From positions 1-64,000 of the forward strand of contig NZ_MSJP01000058.1 of assembly GCF_014596525.1 (NCBI RefSeq): a stretch of DNA of 64,000 nucleotides, given 5' to 3'. The notes beneath the pieces were generated by a model. It was not told where the DNA came from. It ran no database searches and saw only the letters and a list, made by a program, of their open reading frames with translations. How positions within the stretch are numbered: the first letter of the stretch is position 1; each line of letters starts with the position of its first letter. Made by a program: the position numbers and the translations under genes. Positions 63,988 through 64,000 of the stretch are shown here, in pieces. The stretch comes from Streptomyces sp. CBMA291 (GTDB lineage: Bacteria; Actinomycetota; Actinomycetes; Streptomycetales; Streptomycetaceae).

Positions 63988-64000
63988 ATGAGCAACATCC
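63988..64000 (+). CDS. Start of the next mre-cluster gene (probably PBP2/mrdA), truncated by the window
   Basis: ATG 63988 is preceded by GAGGGGG at somewhat long spacing and encodes MSNI before the window ends. Position directly after mreD matches the penicillin-binding protein 2 gene of Streptomyces mre clusters. Only four codons are visible, so the identity rests on gene order. Confidence 0.6.

Overview
The window is high-GC actinobacterial chromosome. GTG starts are common, third codon positions are strongly G/C, and the content points to Streptomyces: a chitosan-oligosaccharide (csn) operon without its own ATPase, sodF with a Nur-type box, clpP1-clpP2-clpX with a ClgR-type box, and the valS / folC / ndk / mreBCD order. 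From memory the backbone is collinear with the SCO2607-SCO2662 part of S. coelicolor, read backwards. I see no phage, integrase, transposase, CRISPR array or rRNA.

Layout. 390-7151 (minus): csnR-E-F-G-H-K, a regulator, an ABC importer, a GH4 glycosidase and a sugar kinase, with a perfect 15-bp operator upstream of csnR. 7374-13293: an MscS channel, an HNH nuclease, a very large secreted GH84 enzyme and a small repeat-containing ORF coupled to malQ. 13297-19924: malQ, a small membrane protein, a divergent MarR/EamA pair around a 28-bp AT-rich palindrome, a LysR regulator and allantoicase. 20082-31419: two aminopeptidase N paralogues, asd, a CGNR regulator, a Nudix hydrolase, a secreted serine hydrolase, an AbiEi/DUF559-like protein and a DsbA-like mycothiol-type reductase. 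31578-37746: sodF and three paralogous amino-acid permeases with bioY between them. 37943-42275: rpiB-nei, an Eis-like acetyltransferase, a SpoIIE-type phosphatase and a small membrane protein.

42336-51052 is a conserved core: tRNA-Gly, tRNA-Pro, tig, clpP1, clpP2, clpX, a Pro/Gly/Gln-rich membrane protein and valS. 51156-58405 looks like an accessory block between valS and folC: a processive GT2, WecB, a two-component pair, an orphan kinase and a second MreB-like protein. 58517-64000 returns to core genes: folC, a DUF4233 protein, ndk, mreB, mreC, mreD and the first codons of the next mre-cluster gene, probably the mrdA-type PBP2.

How the genes work together. The csn operon imports glucosamine oligosaccharides, cleaves them and phosphorylates the product under CsnR control. 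The tig-clp group handles nascent-chain folding and regulated proteolysis. The mre genes build the sporulation wall machinery. Genes are often separated by perfect GC-rich hairpins of 12-19 bp, and several start without a leader (a -10 hexamer about 6-8 nt before the start codon). Several intergenic stretches hold short GC-rich tandem repeats.

The main points for a second look are the valS-folC block with its MreB paralogue, an interleaved hairpin (pseudoknot-type) element at the start of the gene opposite valS, a Gln-Asp pair where GH84 enzymes normally have Asp-Asp, a Nur-like repeat over the tig promoter and a 24-bp palindrome in front of mreB.
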